Source: JALZHR01 sp036388475 (GTDB lineage Bacteria; Acidobacteriota; Blastocatellia; Pyrinomonadales; Pyrinomonadaceae). Taken from it: a stretch of DNA of 64,000 nt. This document shows, piece after piece, positions 34,701-43,285 of this stretch. The notes beneath the pieces are model-generated. The model was not told the origin of the DNA, made no database searches, and saw nothing but the letters and a program-made list of their open reading frames with translations. The stretch is taken from the NCBI GenBank assembly GCA_036388475.1, contig DASVRT010000041.1, positions 62,001 to 126,000 on the forward strand, given 5' to 3'. The translations under genes were made by a program, and so were the position numbers. Each line of letters starts with the position of its first letter. Positions within the stretch are counted from its first letter, which is position 1.

Positions 34701-35814
34701 GGATATTCTGGTCGCGGGCGGCTCGTTCCTCGAAGGCGGATACAACGACCTTCTCGGCGCGGGCGCGAATAATCCGATGGCGAATCGTCGCGCGTGGGCT
34801 GGCAATTCGGGCGGTTACATCAATACGAAAGTTCTGCTCCCCACAGCGGCAGCCGGACAAAACGTCCGACTTCGCTTCCGTTTCGGAGCCGACGATAATA
34901 CAGCCGGAACAGGTCCTAATTCGGGCTGGAACGTCGATACGATTCAGGTCGTCGGCGCTTACAACTGTCCTCCGATTGTGGCAAACGTTAAATCGCGCGC
35001 CGACTTTGACGGCGACGGCAAAACCGATTTGTCGGTCTTCCGCCCGTCCGATACGGTCTGGTATCTGCAGCGCTCGACTGCCGGCTTTACCGCCACGCAG
35101 TTCGGCGTGGCTTCGGATGTCCTGACGCCGGGCGATTTTGACGGCGACGGCAAAACCGATGTGGCGGTTTGGCGTCCTTCGACCGGAACCTGGTTCCGTC
35201 TGAATTCGTCAAACGGAACGTTTGTCGGTGCGCAATTCGGTCAGAACGGTGATATTCCCGTGCCGGGCGACTTTGACGGCGACGCTAAAGACGATTTGGC
35301 GGTCTGGCGTCCTTTGACCGGCGATTGGTTCCGTATCAATTCCGTGAACGGACAGTTTGTGGCGACGCAGTTTGGCGCGAACGGCGACCGTCCGGTGAGC
35401 GGCGATTACGACGGCGACGGCAAAGATGATTTGGCTGTCTTCCGTCCGTCGGATACGACCTGGTATCGTATCAACAGCTCAAACGGAGTCTTCTCCGGCG
35501 TCTCGTTCGGCTTGGCAAGCGATTTGGTCGCTCCCGCCGATTACGACGGCGACAATAAGGAAGACATCTGCGTTTTCCGTCCGAGTGACGGTACGTGGTA
35601 TCGCTTGAACTCGAACGGCGGCGCTTTAGTTGTTACACAGTTCGGCGCGAACGGCGACGTTCCGGTTCCGGGCGATTACGACGGCGACGGTAAAGACGAC
35701 CAGGCTGTTTTCAGAAACGGCACCTGGTATATGAATCGTTCGACGGCTGGATTTGCGGGAGCCGCGTTCGGATTGTCAACCGACCGCGCGATTCCCAAAC
35801 AATACATCCCGTAG
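31753..35814 (+). CDS. Secreted M36 metallopeptidase with six FG-GAP/VCBS-type repeats (paralogue 1)
   Basis: 1353 residues. An uncleaved or cleaved signal segment (GLLLGLFVLGLVAALVILPY) follows MQKSSTAAENRH. The propeptide has an FTP-like region (LSFAHLEQFINDVPVFRAEI). M36 catalytic site: HEVTH at H546-H550 and GEGWSDF with the third zinc ligand. A beta-sandwich region follows (LLQTPTFSVSDASG, then SFRNRFDTEAGWDGG), then six FG-GAP repeats (DFDGDGKTDLSVFRPS to DYDGDGKDDQAVFRNG), predicted to form a propeller. AGGAGGG precedes the ATG. It is extracellular. The sequence up to the metal site is nearly identical to the next gene, a tandem duplication. Confidence 0.93.
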   Translation: MQKSSTAAENRHGLLLGLFVLGLVAALVILPYQFRSEAGAKKNSRKGVIERTTSHEEGLENYDIRADKSAFEKIAGFRQSQNRGAVEIADIRAEFVKGEDVLKQRVPTLKVDYNSDIRTPEVIGPDVKRGRNFLTSASTVKHSEILRNFAKENNSLIGASDEQLNALKVTADYTNPDGNLSFAHLEQFINDVPVFRAEIKAGFTKQGEMIRVVNNLAPGLDYGSLSNDFRNPLDAVKKAAGYINVDADSLNLARNESASDNLKVTFGTGDSATTAEKMYFPTEPGVAVPAWRVLIWQPVNAYYIIVDAENGTMLWRKNLTEDQTQAATYNVYANPNAMINVADSPFALTPGPTSPNGTQGTAIARTNVTRIGNEAPYTFNNNGWITDGGDRTDGNAVQSGLDRDGVDGVDLNSEAINASRNFTYAYTPFNPNTNTGDAPVPVPQTYPGSAAQQGGITQMFYIMNWYHDELYRLGFTEQARNFQHSNFGRGGLENDRVRGEGQDSSGTNNANFSAGADGTRGRMQMYLWTASNPDIDGNLDADVVIHEVTHGTSNRLHGNNSGLSLNMSRGMGEGWSDFYAHCLLSEPSDPINGIYSLGGYDTYQLSGVGANNFYYGIRRFPKAVMAFTGGPNNRPHNPSTFADIDGSTINLNDGAFAPPFIGAADQVHNAGEVWSSALWEVRAKMVTRLGWTVGNRKVLQLVTDGMKLAPLGPTFLTERDAILAAAAASSLAPEAAADVADVWGGFAIRGMGFSASIQNVGAGTGNARVTEAFDLPNLLQTPTFSVSDASGNNNGFPEPGETLTITVPLTNNTGNAATGVTLQLVGGGTANYGTIANGGTVSQQVTFTVPAGTTCGSALTLTFNVNSSLGATSFTRPLIVGIPNVTFSENFDGATVPAFPAGWTSTTLQGGIPFVTTTTNSDTAPNSAFAIDPTTVGGGTDLTSPSIPITASAATVSFRNRFDTEAGWDGGALEISIGAGAFQDILVAGGSFLEGGYNDLLGAGANNPMANRRAWAGNSGGYINTKVLLPTAAAGQNVRLRFRFGADDNTAGTGPNSGWNVDTIQVVGAYNCPPIVANVKSRADFDGDGKTDLSVFRPSDTVWYLQRSTAGFTATQFGVASDVLTPGDFDGDGKTDVAVWRPSTGTWFRLNSSNGTFVGAQFGQNGDIPVPGDFDGDAKDDLAVWRPLTGDWFRINSVNGQFVATQFGANGDRPVSGDYDGDGKDDLAVFRPSDTTWYRINSSNGVFSGVSFGLASDLVAPADYDGDNKEDICVFRPSDGTWYRLNSNGGALVVTQFGANGDVPVPGDYDGDGKDDQAVFRNGTWYMNRSTAGFAGAAFGLSTDRAIPKQYIP

Positions 35815-35822
35815 AAACCAAC

Positions 35823-35877
35823 AATAACGGAAAGAAGAAACCGCAAGCGAGTTGTTCAGACGCTTCTTTCCGTTATT
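35823..35877. repeat. Perfect 15-bp inverted repeat after the first M36 gene
   Basis: AATAACGGAAAGAAG (35823-35837) and CTTCTTTCCGTTATT (35863-35877) with a 25-nt loop. It begins 9 nt past the stop codon and precedes a second, terminator-like hairpin. Confidence 0.7.
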
Positions 35878-35885
35878 CTTAAATT

Positions 35886-35930
35886 GAAAAAGTCTGTTAA
35901 TCATTTACTATCCGGTTAACAGACTTTTTC
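35886..35930. terminator. Bidirectional-looking terminator hairpin
   Basis: Perfect 15-bp stem GAAAAAGTCTGTTAA / TTAACAGACTTTTTC, with a T-rich 3' flank. It ends the first M36 transcript. The remaining 467 bases to 36397 are AT-rich and hold no recognised gene; their last 86 bases are the conserved leader. Confidence 0.8.
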
Positions 35931-36311
35931 TCTCGGTTAATCTTTTAATGCCGGATTACCTTTGGCAAATAAAAACGCTTTCGGAAAATTAAGTTCAGGA
36001 AATTTATTCGGTTGCCTAAGCCGTCGGATTAATAATGAAATTTTTTTAAGGCTCCGATAAAAAACTTTGATTGAAGTTTTTGAGAAACATTGTTGAATTC
36101 AGTTTGACGATAAGCGAAATTTTTGCTAAAAAATACAGGTCATTCTTTATTAATTTATCCAAATCAAATATTCTCGTCTGATTCCGAAGCGGCACCGCTT
36201 GTCTTCTAAATCGCGATAGTTTTGTTTGATGAATCTTTCCGACAACGAAAAGGGTCTAATTTACTAGTATTTCATTCTACAAGTTTTCAATGTCGATAAT
36301 CTTCTTTGTTC

Positions 36312-36397
36312 CGTCCTTATATTTTTAAGGTCATAAATTAAAACTACCCGAAGTGAGTAGTATGAAATTCCCGTTATTAGCTTTAGGAGGCTTATAA
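36312..36397 (+). promoter_or_regulatory. Conserved two-hairpin 5' leader (copy 2)
   Basis: CCTTA-TATTTT-TAAGG, then ACTAC-CCGAAGTGA-GTAGT, TTCCCGTTATTAG, CTTTAGGAGG and ATG 36398. It matches copy 1 in order and spacing with changed loops. Confidence 0.5.
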
Positions 36398-39300
36398 ATG
36401 CAAAAAAGTTCTACAGCAGACAACCGTAAAGGTCTCCTGCTGACCCTTGTTGTTCTCGGATTGTTTGCGGCGCTGATTATTCTGCCGTATCAATTCCGTT
36501 CGGAGGCTGGTGCCAATCAAAACACCAACCCCAAAGGGCTTTTCGACCGAACTGAATCGAGTGGAGAGCCGATGTACGATATTCGTGAAGACCAAAGCAA
36601 AGCCGCCGGGCAGGCGCTCGTCGAATTCCGTCAAAAACTCGGAAAAGACGCCGTGGCGGTCGCTAACGATAGAGAAAAATTCGTTCGTGCGGAAGAAGCT
36701 CTGAAACAAAGACTGCCGCACGCGAAAGTCGAATATAACAACGACATTCGCATTCCCGAAGTTATCACTCCCGACGTTTGGAGAAGCAAAACCGACTTCC
36801 TGACGCCGCCTTCAGATGTGAAACGCTCGGACATTCTCCGCGGCTTTATCAAACAAAACAATGAATTAGTCGGAATGACGAATCAGCAGATTGACTCGCT
36901 GAAAACATTTGCCGATTACACCAATCCGGACGGCAATCTTTCGTTTGTCGAGCTTGACCAGGAAATCAACGGCATTCCCGTTTTCCGCGGCGAAGTCAAA
37001 GCCGGTTTCGCCAAAAACGGTCAGATGATTCGCGTCGTCAACAACCTCGCGCCGGGCTTGGATTACGGCAGTCTTTCGACCGATTTCCGCAACCCGCTCG
37101 ACGCCGTTAAAAAAGCCGCCGGTTACATTAACCATCAGCTTTCGACCGGCGACGTTTCGCGCAACGATGCGGAATCAACCGATTTGAAAGTCGTTTTCGG
37201 CACGGGCGATTCGGCGACGACCGCCGAGAAAATGTATTTTCCGACCGAGCCGGGCGTCGCAATTCCGGCGTGGAGAGTTATGATTTATCAGCCGGTCGAT
37301 GCTTATTACGTCATCGTCGATGCCGAAAACGGCACGATGCTCTGGCGTAAAAACCTGGTTGCAGACCAGACGCAGTCGGCGACTTATCAGGTTTACGGCA
37401 ACCCGAACGCATTTATCAACGCTGGCGACAGCCCGGCACCGCTGTCACCCGGACCCGCCAACCCGACATTGGGAACGCAGGGAACGGTTATTCCCAGAAC
37501 CAGCGTCACCAGAATCGGTAATGAAGCGCCGTTTACGTTCAACAATAACGGCTGGATTACTGACGGTCAGAATATTACAGACGGAAACGCGGTTGAGGCT
37601 GGTCTTGACCTCATCGCGCCGGATGGCGTCGATGCTCCTGTGACCGGCGCTCCGAACCGTACTTTCACTTCTTTGTGGAATCCGCCGCCGGGAGCCGGCA
37701 CTGATGCCCCGACGGCTGCCGAAGCGCAGCGCGGCGCGGTCATCCAGATGTTCTACGTGATGAACTGGTACCACGACGAGCTGTATCGCTTAGGCTTTAC
37801 CGAGCAGGCGCGCAACTTCCAGCACAGCAACTTCGGTCGCGGCGGCGTGGAAAACGACCGCGTCAGAGCTGAAGGTCAGGATTCGTCAGGTACGAATAAC
37901 GCTAACTTTTTAACCGGAGCCGACGGTGCTCGCGGACGTATGCAGATGTATGTCTGGACAGGTCCGACTCCCGACTATGACGGAACGGGCGATGCCGAAG
38001 TTATCATCCACGAAGTCACGCACGGCACGTCGAATCGCCTGCACGGCAACGGCAGCGGTCTCGGAAATCAGGGCGCGATGATGGGTGAAGGCTGGGGCGA
38101 CTGGTACGGCATCAGTATGCTGTCAGAACCGACCGACCCGATTAACGGTGCTTACACGACCGGCGGCTATGCGACTTACCTGATTGCGGCTGGCTTTACC
38201 TCGAATTATTATCACGGCATCCGTCGTTTCCCGAAAGCGCCTATCGCTTTCACCGGACCGAACGGTTTGCCGCATAACCCGCTGACGTTCCGTTACATCA
38301 ATACGGGCTGCGATACGCTCATCGGAACGACGACGACGAATCCGAACAGCGCGTATCCGCGTGGTCCGGTCGGCACGGTCGGCTCGTGCTCGCAGGTGCA
38401 CAACGCCGGTGAAATCTGGTCGAGCGCGCTGTGGGAAGTCCGCGCCCTGATGATTACTCGTCAAGGCTGGGCTATCGGCAACCGCAAAGCTATGCAGGTC
38501 GTTCTCGACGGCATGAAGCTTGCCCCGCTTAACCCGACAATGCTTCAGGAACGCGATGCTATCATCACGGCGGCGGCGGCTCTCCCGGTGCAGCCGGAAG
38601 CCTCGGCTGACGTGGCTGATGTCCGCGAAGGCTTCCGCCGTCGCGGTATGGGCTTCTCGGCGAGCGTTCAGTCGGCATCGGCTGTCACCGAAGCGTTCGA
38701 TTTCCCGAACGTTGTGATGACGAATCCGTTCTCGGTCAGCGACTCGTCGGGCGACAACGACGGCTATCCCGAACCGGGCGAAAACGTTCTGTTAAGCGTG
38801 GCGGTTACCAATACGACCGGCTCGACCATCAATAACGTGGTCGGAACCGTGACCGGCGGCGGCAGCGCCAACTACGGCAACATCGCGGACGGCGCAACCG
38901 TTACCCGTCAGATTCCCTACACTGTTCCGGCAGGAGCGACGTGCGGAACTATGCATCAGGTTTCAATTGTCGTCAGCAGCGATGCCGGCGCGCAACTGCC
39001 GCAAACCAGAGAATTCAGACTCGGCGCACCCGTCGGCGGCGCACCGGCGACGTTCTCGAATGCGGCGCCGATTACCATTAACGATAACGCGGCGGCTACT
39101 CCGTATCCGTCCAATGTCACGGTTTCGGGTCTGACAGGCAATAAGGTTCTCAGACTTAATCTTAACGGTTTGACGCACACCTTCCCGGCAGACATCGACA
39201 TTCTGTTAGTCGGTCCCGGCGGACAGAAGTTTGTGGTTATGTCCGATATGGGCGGCAGTGATGACGTCGCAAATATTAACGTGTCGCTAACTGACACGGC

Positions 39301-40423
39301 GACCAGCGCGTTGCCGACGGCACTTTTGACAACCGGCACATACAGACCGGGCAATACCGATACGACAACGGATGTTATGCCTGCCCCGGCACCGGCGGCT
39401 CCATATAACAACCCCGCACCGGCAGGAACGGCGACGTTTGCCTCCACCTTCGGTTCGGACGGTTCCGCGATGAACGGAACCTGGGCGCTATACGTCAAAG
39501 ACGACGCCGGCACCGACATCGGAGCATTAGCAGGCGGCTGGTCGTTGACCTTCGAAGCCAACGACTTCGTTTGTATCGTTGACCCGCAAGCGTCGAATAC
39601 GCGCGCGGACTTTGACGGCGACGGCAAAACCGATTTGTCGGTCTTCCGCCCGGCGGAAGGCAACTGGTATCTGCAACGCTCGACTGCCGGCTTTAGCGCC
39701 GTTCAGTTCGGCGCGTCTGCCGATACGCTTGTCCCGGCGGATTACGACGGCGACGGCAAAACCGATATTGCGGTGTTCCGTAACGGTACGTGGTATCGTC
39801 TGAATTCGTCGAACGGCGCGTTTAGCGCTCCGTCCTTCGGTCAAGCCGGCGATATTCCGCAGGCAGCCGATTACGACGGCGACGGCAAAGCGGACGTTAC
39901 CGTCTTCCGTCCTTCGACGGGCGACTGGTATCGTATTAACAGCTCGAACGGAGCATTTGATAAGCAGCATTTCGGCATCAACGGCGATAAGCCGGTGGTC
40001 GGAGACTACGACGGCGACAACAAAGCCGACGTTGCCGTTTTCCGTCCGTCGGATGCGACCTGGTATCGTCTGAATTCAAACGGCGGAGCGCTTGTCGTGG
40101 CGCAGTTCGGTTTAGCGACCGACCTGCCGGTTCCGGCGGATTATAACGGAGACAATAAGGACGACCTGGCTGTCTTCCGTCCGTCAAACGGCACCTGGTA
40201 CATCGCCAGAGCGACCGGCGTTCCTGCGCAGAATTTCGACACGGTGCAGTTCGGCGCGAACGGCGACGTTCCGGTTCCGGGCGATTATGACGGCGACGGT
40301 AAATACGACCAGGCTGTCTATCGCGGCGGAACCTGGTATCTGAACCGTTCGACGAGCGGATTCTCAGCTGCCGGCTTCGGCGTGGCAAGCGACAGAGCCG
40401 TTCCGAAATCCTACATTCCGTAA
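36398..40423 (+). CDS. Secreted M36 metallopeptidase with P-domain and six FG-GAP repeats (paralogue 2)
   Basis: 1341 residues. Signal segment: GLLLTLVVLGLFAALIILPY. FTP-like propeptide; zinc site HEVTH at H538-H542 and GEGWGDW (D for the usual GEGWSD). After a CARDB-like stretch it has a proprotein-convertase P-domain (VTVSGLTGNKVLRLNLNGL, NGTWALYVKDDAGTD) that paralogue 1 lacks; paralogue 1 has a different beta-sandwich in that place. Six FG-GAP repeats close the protein (DFDGDGKTDLSVFRPA to DYDGDGKYDQAVYRGG). Catalytic segments (from NWYHDELYRLGFTEQARNFQ on) and the first FG-GAP repeat are almost identical in DNA to paralogue 1, which suggests gene conversion. Extracellular protease. Confidence 0.93.
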   Translation: MQKSSTADNRKGLLLTLVVLGLFAALIILPYQFRSEAGANQNTNPKGLFDRTESSGEPMYDIREDQSKAAGQALVEFRQKLGKDAVAVANDREKFVRAEEALKQRLPHAKVEYNNDIRIPEVITPDVWRSKTDFLTPPSDVKRSDILRGFIKQNNELVGMTNQQIDSLKTFADYTNPDGNLSFVELDQEINGIPVFRGEVKAGFAKNGQMIRVVNNLAPGLDYGSLSTDFRNPLDAVKKAAGYINHQLSTGDVSRNDAESTDLKVVFGTGDSATTAEKMYFPTEPGVAIPAWRVMIYQPVDAYYVIVDAENGTMLWRKNLVADQTQSATYQVYGNPNAFINAGDSPAPLSPGPANPTLGTQGTVIPRTSVTRIGNEAPFTFNNNGWITDGQNITDGNAVEAGLDLIAPDGVDAPVTGAPNRTFTSLWNPPPGAGTDAPTAAEAQRGAVIQMFYVMNWYHDELYRLGFTEQARNFQHSNFGRGGVENDRVRAEGQDSSGTNNANFLTGADGARGRMQMYVWTGPTPDYDGTGDAEVIIHEVTHGTSNRLHGNGSGLGNQGAMMGEGWGDWYGISMLSEPTDPINGAYTTGGYATYLIAAGFTSNYYHGIRRFPKAPIAFTGPNGLPHNPLTFRYINTGCDTLIGTTTTNPNSAYPRGPVGTVGSCSQVHNAGEIWSSALWEVRALMITRQGWAIGNRKAMQVVLDGMKLAPLNPTMLQERDAIITAAAALPVQPEASADVADVREGFRRRGMGFSASVQSASAVTEAFDFPNVVMTNPFSVSDSSGDNDGYPEPGENVLLSVAVTNTTGSTINNVVGTVTGGGSANYGNIADGATVTRQIPYTVPAGATCGTMHQVSIVVSSDAGAQLPQTREFRLGAPVGGAPATFSNAAPITINDNAAATPYPSNVTVSGLTGNKVLRLNLNGLTHTFPADIDILLVGPGGQKFVVMSDMGGSDDVANINVSLTDTATSALPTALLTTGTYRPGNTDTTTDVMPAPAPAAPYNNPAPAGTATFASTFGSDGSAMNGTWALYVKDDAGTDIGALAGGWSLTFEANDFVCIVDPQASNTRADFDGDGKTDLSVFRPAEGNWYLQRSTAGFSAVQFGASADTLVPADYDGDGKTDIAVFRNGTWYRLNSSNGAFSAPSFGQAGDIPQAADYDGDGKADVTVFRPSTGDWYRINSSNGAFDKQHFGINGDKPVVGDYDGDNKADVAVFRPSDATWYRLNSNGGALVVAQFGLATDLPVPADYNGDNKDDLAVFRPSNGTWYIARATGVPAQNFDTVQFGANGDVPVPGDYDGDGKYDQAVYRGGTWYLNRSTSGFSAAGFGVASDRAVPKSYIP

Positions 40424-40481
40424 CTTGAGGCGTGATAAACGGAGAGTTGAGTTTTAATTTTCCGTTTATCCTTAAAATTGA

Positions 40482-40522
40482 GAAAGGCTGGCGCCGGATT
40501 ATTTCGAGCGTCAGCCTTTTTC
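40482..40522 (+). terminator. Rho-independent terminator
   Basis: GAAAGGCTGGCGC pairs with GCGTCAGCCTTTTTC (one G-T, 14-nt loop), followed by T-rich sequence. It ends the second M36 gene. Confidence 0.8.
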
Positions 40523-40539
40523 TTTTCGGGTTTTCTTTT

Positions 40540-40566
40540 GGAACTTTTTTTCGCGCCGGTTCGTAA
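40540..40566 (+). promoter_or_regulatory. ECF-type promoter before the sigma factor gene
   Basis: GGAAC (40540-40544), a 16-nt spacer, then TCGTAA (40561-40566). GGAAC -35 elements with a 16-17-nt spacer are typical of ECF sigma factors, which usually activate their own genes. The same GGAACTTTTTT is found before the MltD-type gene at 57027. Confidence 0.45.
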
Positions 40567-40641
40567 GAACTGTTTGACAAAGCGGGATTTGGGCTTTGTT
40601 GCTTTGAACGGAAAGCAATTGTTTTTCGGAGAAATCAAACA

Positions 40642-41235
40642 TTGGAAGCTGTAAAAGCATTAGCTGGCAGTCAGGGAGCTGACCTCGTGCGGCGTTGCCG
40701 AGCCGGAGACGGCACGGCTTGGGAGGAGATTGTGACGACGTTTTCGCGCCGCATTTTCAATCTTGCCTACCGGTTTACGTCGAGCGTTGACGCCGCCGAA
40801 GATTTGACTCAGGAGGTCTTTGTCAGGATTTATCGCACGCTCGACCAATACGACGCGAAGCACGGCGATTTGTCGAATTGGCTGATGCGGCTGGCGCGGA
40901 ATTTGATTATCGACGATTACCGGCATCGGCAGCGCAACCCGCAGGATTCGATGGCGGACGACGTGGAAGACCACGTTTTTCACCTGCGCTCGGTCGGCGG
41001 CTCGGTGCATAAGGAAATTGAGCGGCGCGAGCTGGCGCGGCAGGTGCAGGAAGGAATCGACAAGCTGCCGCCCGATTTGCGAACTTGCGTTATTTTGCGC
41101 GACATCGAAGAATTGAGTTATCAGGAAATCGTAGATTTATTAAAAATTCCCGAAGGCACGGTGAAATCGCGCATTAATCGAGGACGAATAGAACTGGCGA
41201 AAATTTTGCGCCGGATGCGCATCGTAAGTATGTAG
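40642..41235 (+). CDS. ECF-family RNA polymerase sigma factor (RpoE-like)
   Basis: 197 residues from TTG 40642 (CGGAG about 12 nt upstream; no ATG is available in the early frame). Region 2: IFNLAYRFTSSVDAAEDLTQ, DYRHRQRN; region 4: LPPDLRTCVILRDIEELSYQ, then EGTVKSRINRGR. The 50-residue linker is unusually long but present in RpoE-type ECFs. It is likely co-transcribed with the following two genes (anti-sigma and zinc-finger membrane protein) and regulated by its own ECF-type promoter. The stress signal is not evident. Confidence 0.92.
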   Translation: MEAVKALAGSQGADLVRRCRAGDGTAWEEIVTTFSRRIFNLAYRFTSSVDAAEDLTQEVFVRIYRTLDQYDAKHGDLSNWLMRLARNLIIDDYRHRQRNPQDSMADDVEDHVFHLRSVGGSVHKEIERRELARQVQEGIDKLPPDLRTCVILRDIEELSYQEIVDLLKIPEGTVKSRINRGRIELAKILRRMRIVSM

Positions 41236-41301
41236 CAAAACGAATATGAAAATAGAAATGTCCGGTTAGAAAAGTTTGGGGAAAAAGTTTTAGGTTGTTT
41301 T

Positions 41302-42090
41302 ATGACTTATGAAAACGAAAAAATCATAAATTGCTCGGAGTTTGAAAGTCTTTTGACCGATTATCTGGATGGCACATTGGCGAGGGAAACGCACAAGGCG
41401 GTCGCCGCCCACGCGCTTCGCTGTCCTATCTGCCATGCACTTTTAAACGAGGTTAAAAGCGCGCTCGAAGTCTGTCACGAAATCGCCGTGCCGAAAGCGC
41501 CTTTGACGCGGCTCGAAGCGCGGATTATTTCGATGACGATGCCCGAAATGGCGATGGCGTGCGACGAATTCGAAAAACATCTGACCGATTATCTGGACGG
41601 ATTTCTGCCCGCGACCGTTTTTCACCGCTGGGAGCGACACGCCGTTTTGTGCGACCGCTGTACGGATTTGCCGGGCGAAGTCGTGCGCTCAATCGCCGCT
41701 TGCTATACATACAAAACCGAAGAATTGCCGCTGCCCGCCGGTCTGCACGAAAGAATTTTGCAGGAAACGCTCGGCACGACAAAAGCCGCGACCGTCAAAG
41801 CGTCGTGGGCGGCGCAGGTCAAGGAATGGGCGCGCGCCTGGGCGTCGCAGATTTCCTTGCCGCAGCTGGCGCCGGTGGCGATGATGCTGATTTTCGCAAT
41901 TATGGTTCTGACGCAGACGGTTTCCGCCGACGGCAGTTTGAGCGGAATGTATCAAAAGAGCTTTGAGCTTGCCGGACAAACTTATAAACAGGGCGCTGAT
42001 ATTGTTTTAGGCGGAAAACCGACTGACGTAAATCAGAATAATCAGGAGCCGGTTGAGGGTACATTTGTAAATCAAGAGGGTAAACAGTAA
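41302..42090 (+). CDS. Membrane anti-sigma factor with two zf-HC2 domains
   Basis: 262 residues. Two anti-sigma zinc-finger (ZAS/zf-HC2) modules in tandem: CSEFESLLTDYLDG with HALRCPIC, and CDEFEKHLTDYLDG with HAVLCDRC, each giving an HxxxCxxC metal site. A transmembrane helix (APVAMMLIFAIMVLTQTV) at about 195-215 is followed by a 60-residue extracytoplasmic tail. In the family such proteins sequester the cognate ECF sigma until the signal arrives. The double ZAS domain is uncommon and may be a tandem duplication. It is the partner of the upstream sigma factor (66-nt gap). Confidence 0.85.
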   Translation: MTYENEKIINCSEFESLLTDYLDGTLARETHKAVAAHALRCPICHALLNEVKSALEVCHEIAVPKAPLTRLEARIISMTMPEMAMACDEFEKHLTDYLDGFLPATVFHRWERHAVLCDRCTDLPGEVVRSIAACYTYKTEELPLPAGLHERILQETLGTTKAATVKASWAAQVKEWARAWASQISLPQLAPVAMMLIFAIMVLTQTVSADGSLSGMYQKSFELAGQTYKQGADIVLGGKPTDVNQNNQEPVEGTFVNQEGKQ

Positions 42091-42855
42091 ATGAATTGTG
42101 CATATCACGCCCATAATACGGCAGTTGTCAATTGTAACGGTTGCGGAAAGCCTCTGTGCCCGGCGTGCGACCATCGCATCAAAGGCTTTCCGTTTTGCCA
42201 GGACTGCATCGTGACGGGCGTCGAGCTGCTCAGAAGCCGCAATCAATCTTCATACGTGCCGTATGTCAAACGTCAGGTTTCGCCCGTGGTGGCGACGATT
42301 CTGTCTCTGATTTGTCCCGGACTCGGTGCGGCTTACAACGGGCAAACATCAAAAGGATTAATTCATTTCGCCGTCTTTGTCGGGCTTTTTCAACTGGCGA
42401 CGATGGGCGGTATGCCGTTTTTCGTTTTCGGCTTTCTGGGAATGTGGCTGTATGCGGCAGTTGACGCCTGGCGGACGGCGCAGCTTATTCGTTCGGGACT
42501 GACGCCGGACGGCGCGGAAGATTGGATTGTCCAGCGCTTTAAAGGCAATCCGAAAGTTTTCGGCATTGTTCTGACGTCGCTCGGCGCCGTGTTCTTTTTA
42601 CAGATGTTTATGCCGATGCGCTCGTTTATGCGCGCGCTTATGCCGGTTTTATTGATTATGCTCGGCATCTATCTTTTGCGCGAATACGTTTTTAAACCGA
42701 AGGCGAAGGAAACGGACTGGACGGAATTTTCGGCGCGCGCCGATTCGCCCGGCTTTGCCGCCGGAGCCATCGGCGAAACGAATTTTCGCACCGGCGATTA
42801 CGGCGCCGCCGAGGACGAATTTGAAACACAGGTCAAATCCTGGAAATCGAGATAA
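42091..42855 (+). CDS. B-box-type zinc-finger membrane protein
   Basis: 254 residues. The N-terminus (CAYHAHNTAVVNCNGCGKPL, then CPACDHRIKGFPFCQDC) has paired cysteine/histidine sites like B-box zinc fingers. Transmembrane segments follow (VVATILSLICPGLGAAYNG, LIHFAVFVGLFQLATMGG, VFGIVLTSLGAVFFLQMFM, and ALMPVLLIMLGIYLLREYVF), then a cytosolic tail. The LICPGLGAAYNG segment is like TM2-type domains. ATG 42091 directly follows the anti-sigma TAA (TAAATG). The coupling suggests it works with the sigma/anti-sigma pair, perhaps as sensor; function not known. Confidence 0.75.
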   Translation: MNCAYHAHNTAVVNCNGCGKPLCPACDHRIKGFPFCQDCIVTGVELLRSRNQSSYVPYVKRQVSPVVATILSLICPGLGAAYNGQTSKGLIHFAVFVGLFQLATMGGMPFFVFGFLGMWLYAAVDAWRTAQLIRSGLTPDGAEDWIVQRFKGNPKVFGIVLTSLGAVFFLQMFMPMRSFMRALMPVLLIMLGIYLLREYVFKPKAKETDWTEFSARADSPGFAAGAIGETNFRTGDYGAAEDEFETQVKSWKSR

Positions 42856-43006
42856 TTTTGCGGCGAACCGAAAGCGAAAGGCACGCATCTGATTGCTTAT
42901 ACCTGACCGCTTCGACTAAAATGAAAAACGGACGGCGTTAGTTGTTTTTAATAATAAGCTGTCCGGCGAGAAAATAACCCGGCAATTCTGAAAGGACTTT
43001 AAGATT

Positions 43007-43285
43007 ATGACGAACTGGTTAAGCACGACAGCAAAACTCGGCGGCGGTGTTGCCGCTCTGGCTTTGGGCGGAACTTTGGTATATGCGGCGGCGACCGGCG
43101 GTTGGGGAAGCATTCTGGTGCTTCTCGCGCTTATTATCGCGCTGGTCAAACAGATAATCGCCTTTATCGGCTTTCTGACGTTTGCCATTAAAGCCGTCAT
43201 CGTGCTCGGTTTCGTGGCATTGATTCTCGGCGTGGCGGTAATGATTTTCAGAGGCTGGAGCAAAAATCGCCGCGCGAAAGAATAA
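43007..43285 (+). CDS. Small three-helix membrane protein
   Basis: 92 residues with hydrophobic segments AALALGGTLVYAAATGGW, ILVLLALIIALVKQIIAFIG and AVIVLGFVALILGVAVMIF, ending in a basic tail (SKNRRAKE). No family recognised. GAAAGGA lies about 8 nt before the ATG. It lies 150 nt after the zinc-finger membrane protein, in the same direction. Confidence 0.6.
   Translation: MTNWLSTTAKLGGGVAALALGGTLVYAAATGGWGSILVLLALIIALVKQIIAFIGFLTFAIKAVIVLGFVALILGVAVMIFRGWSKNRRAKE

Noticed and set aside
40415..40435. ACTTGAG after the second M36 gene as a regulator site
   Set aside because: Single heptamer at the stop codon, no partner 11 bp away and no -10 at the right distance.
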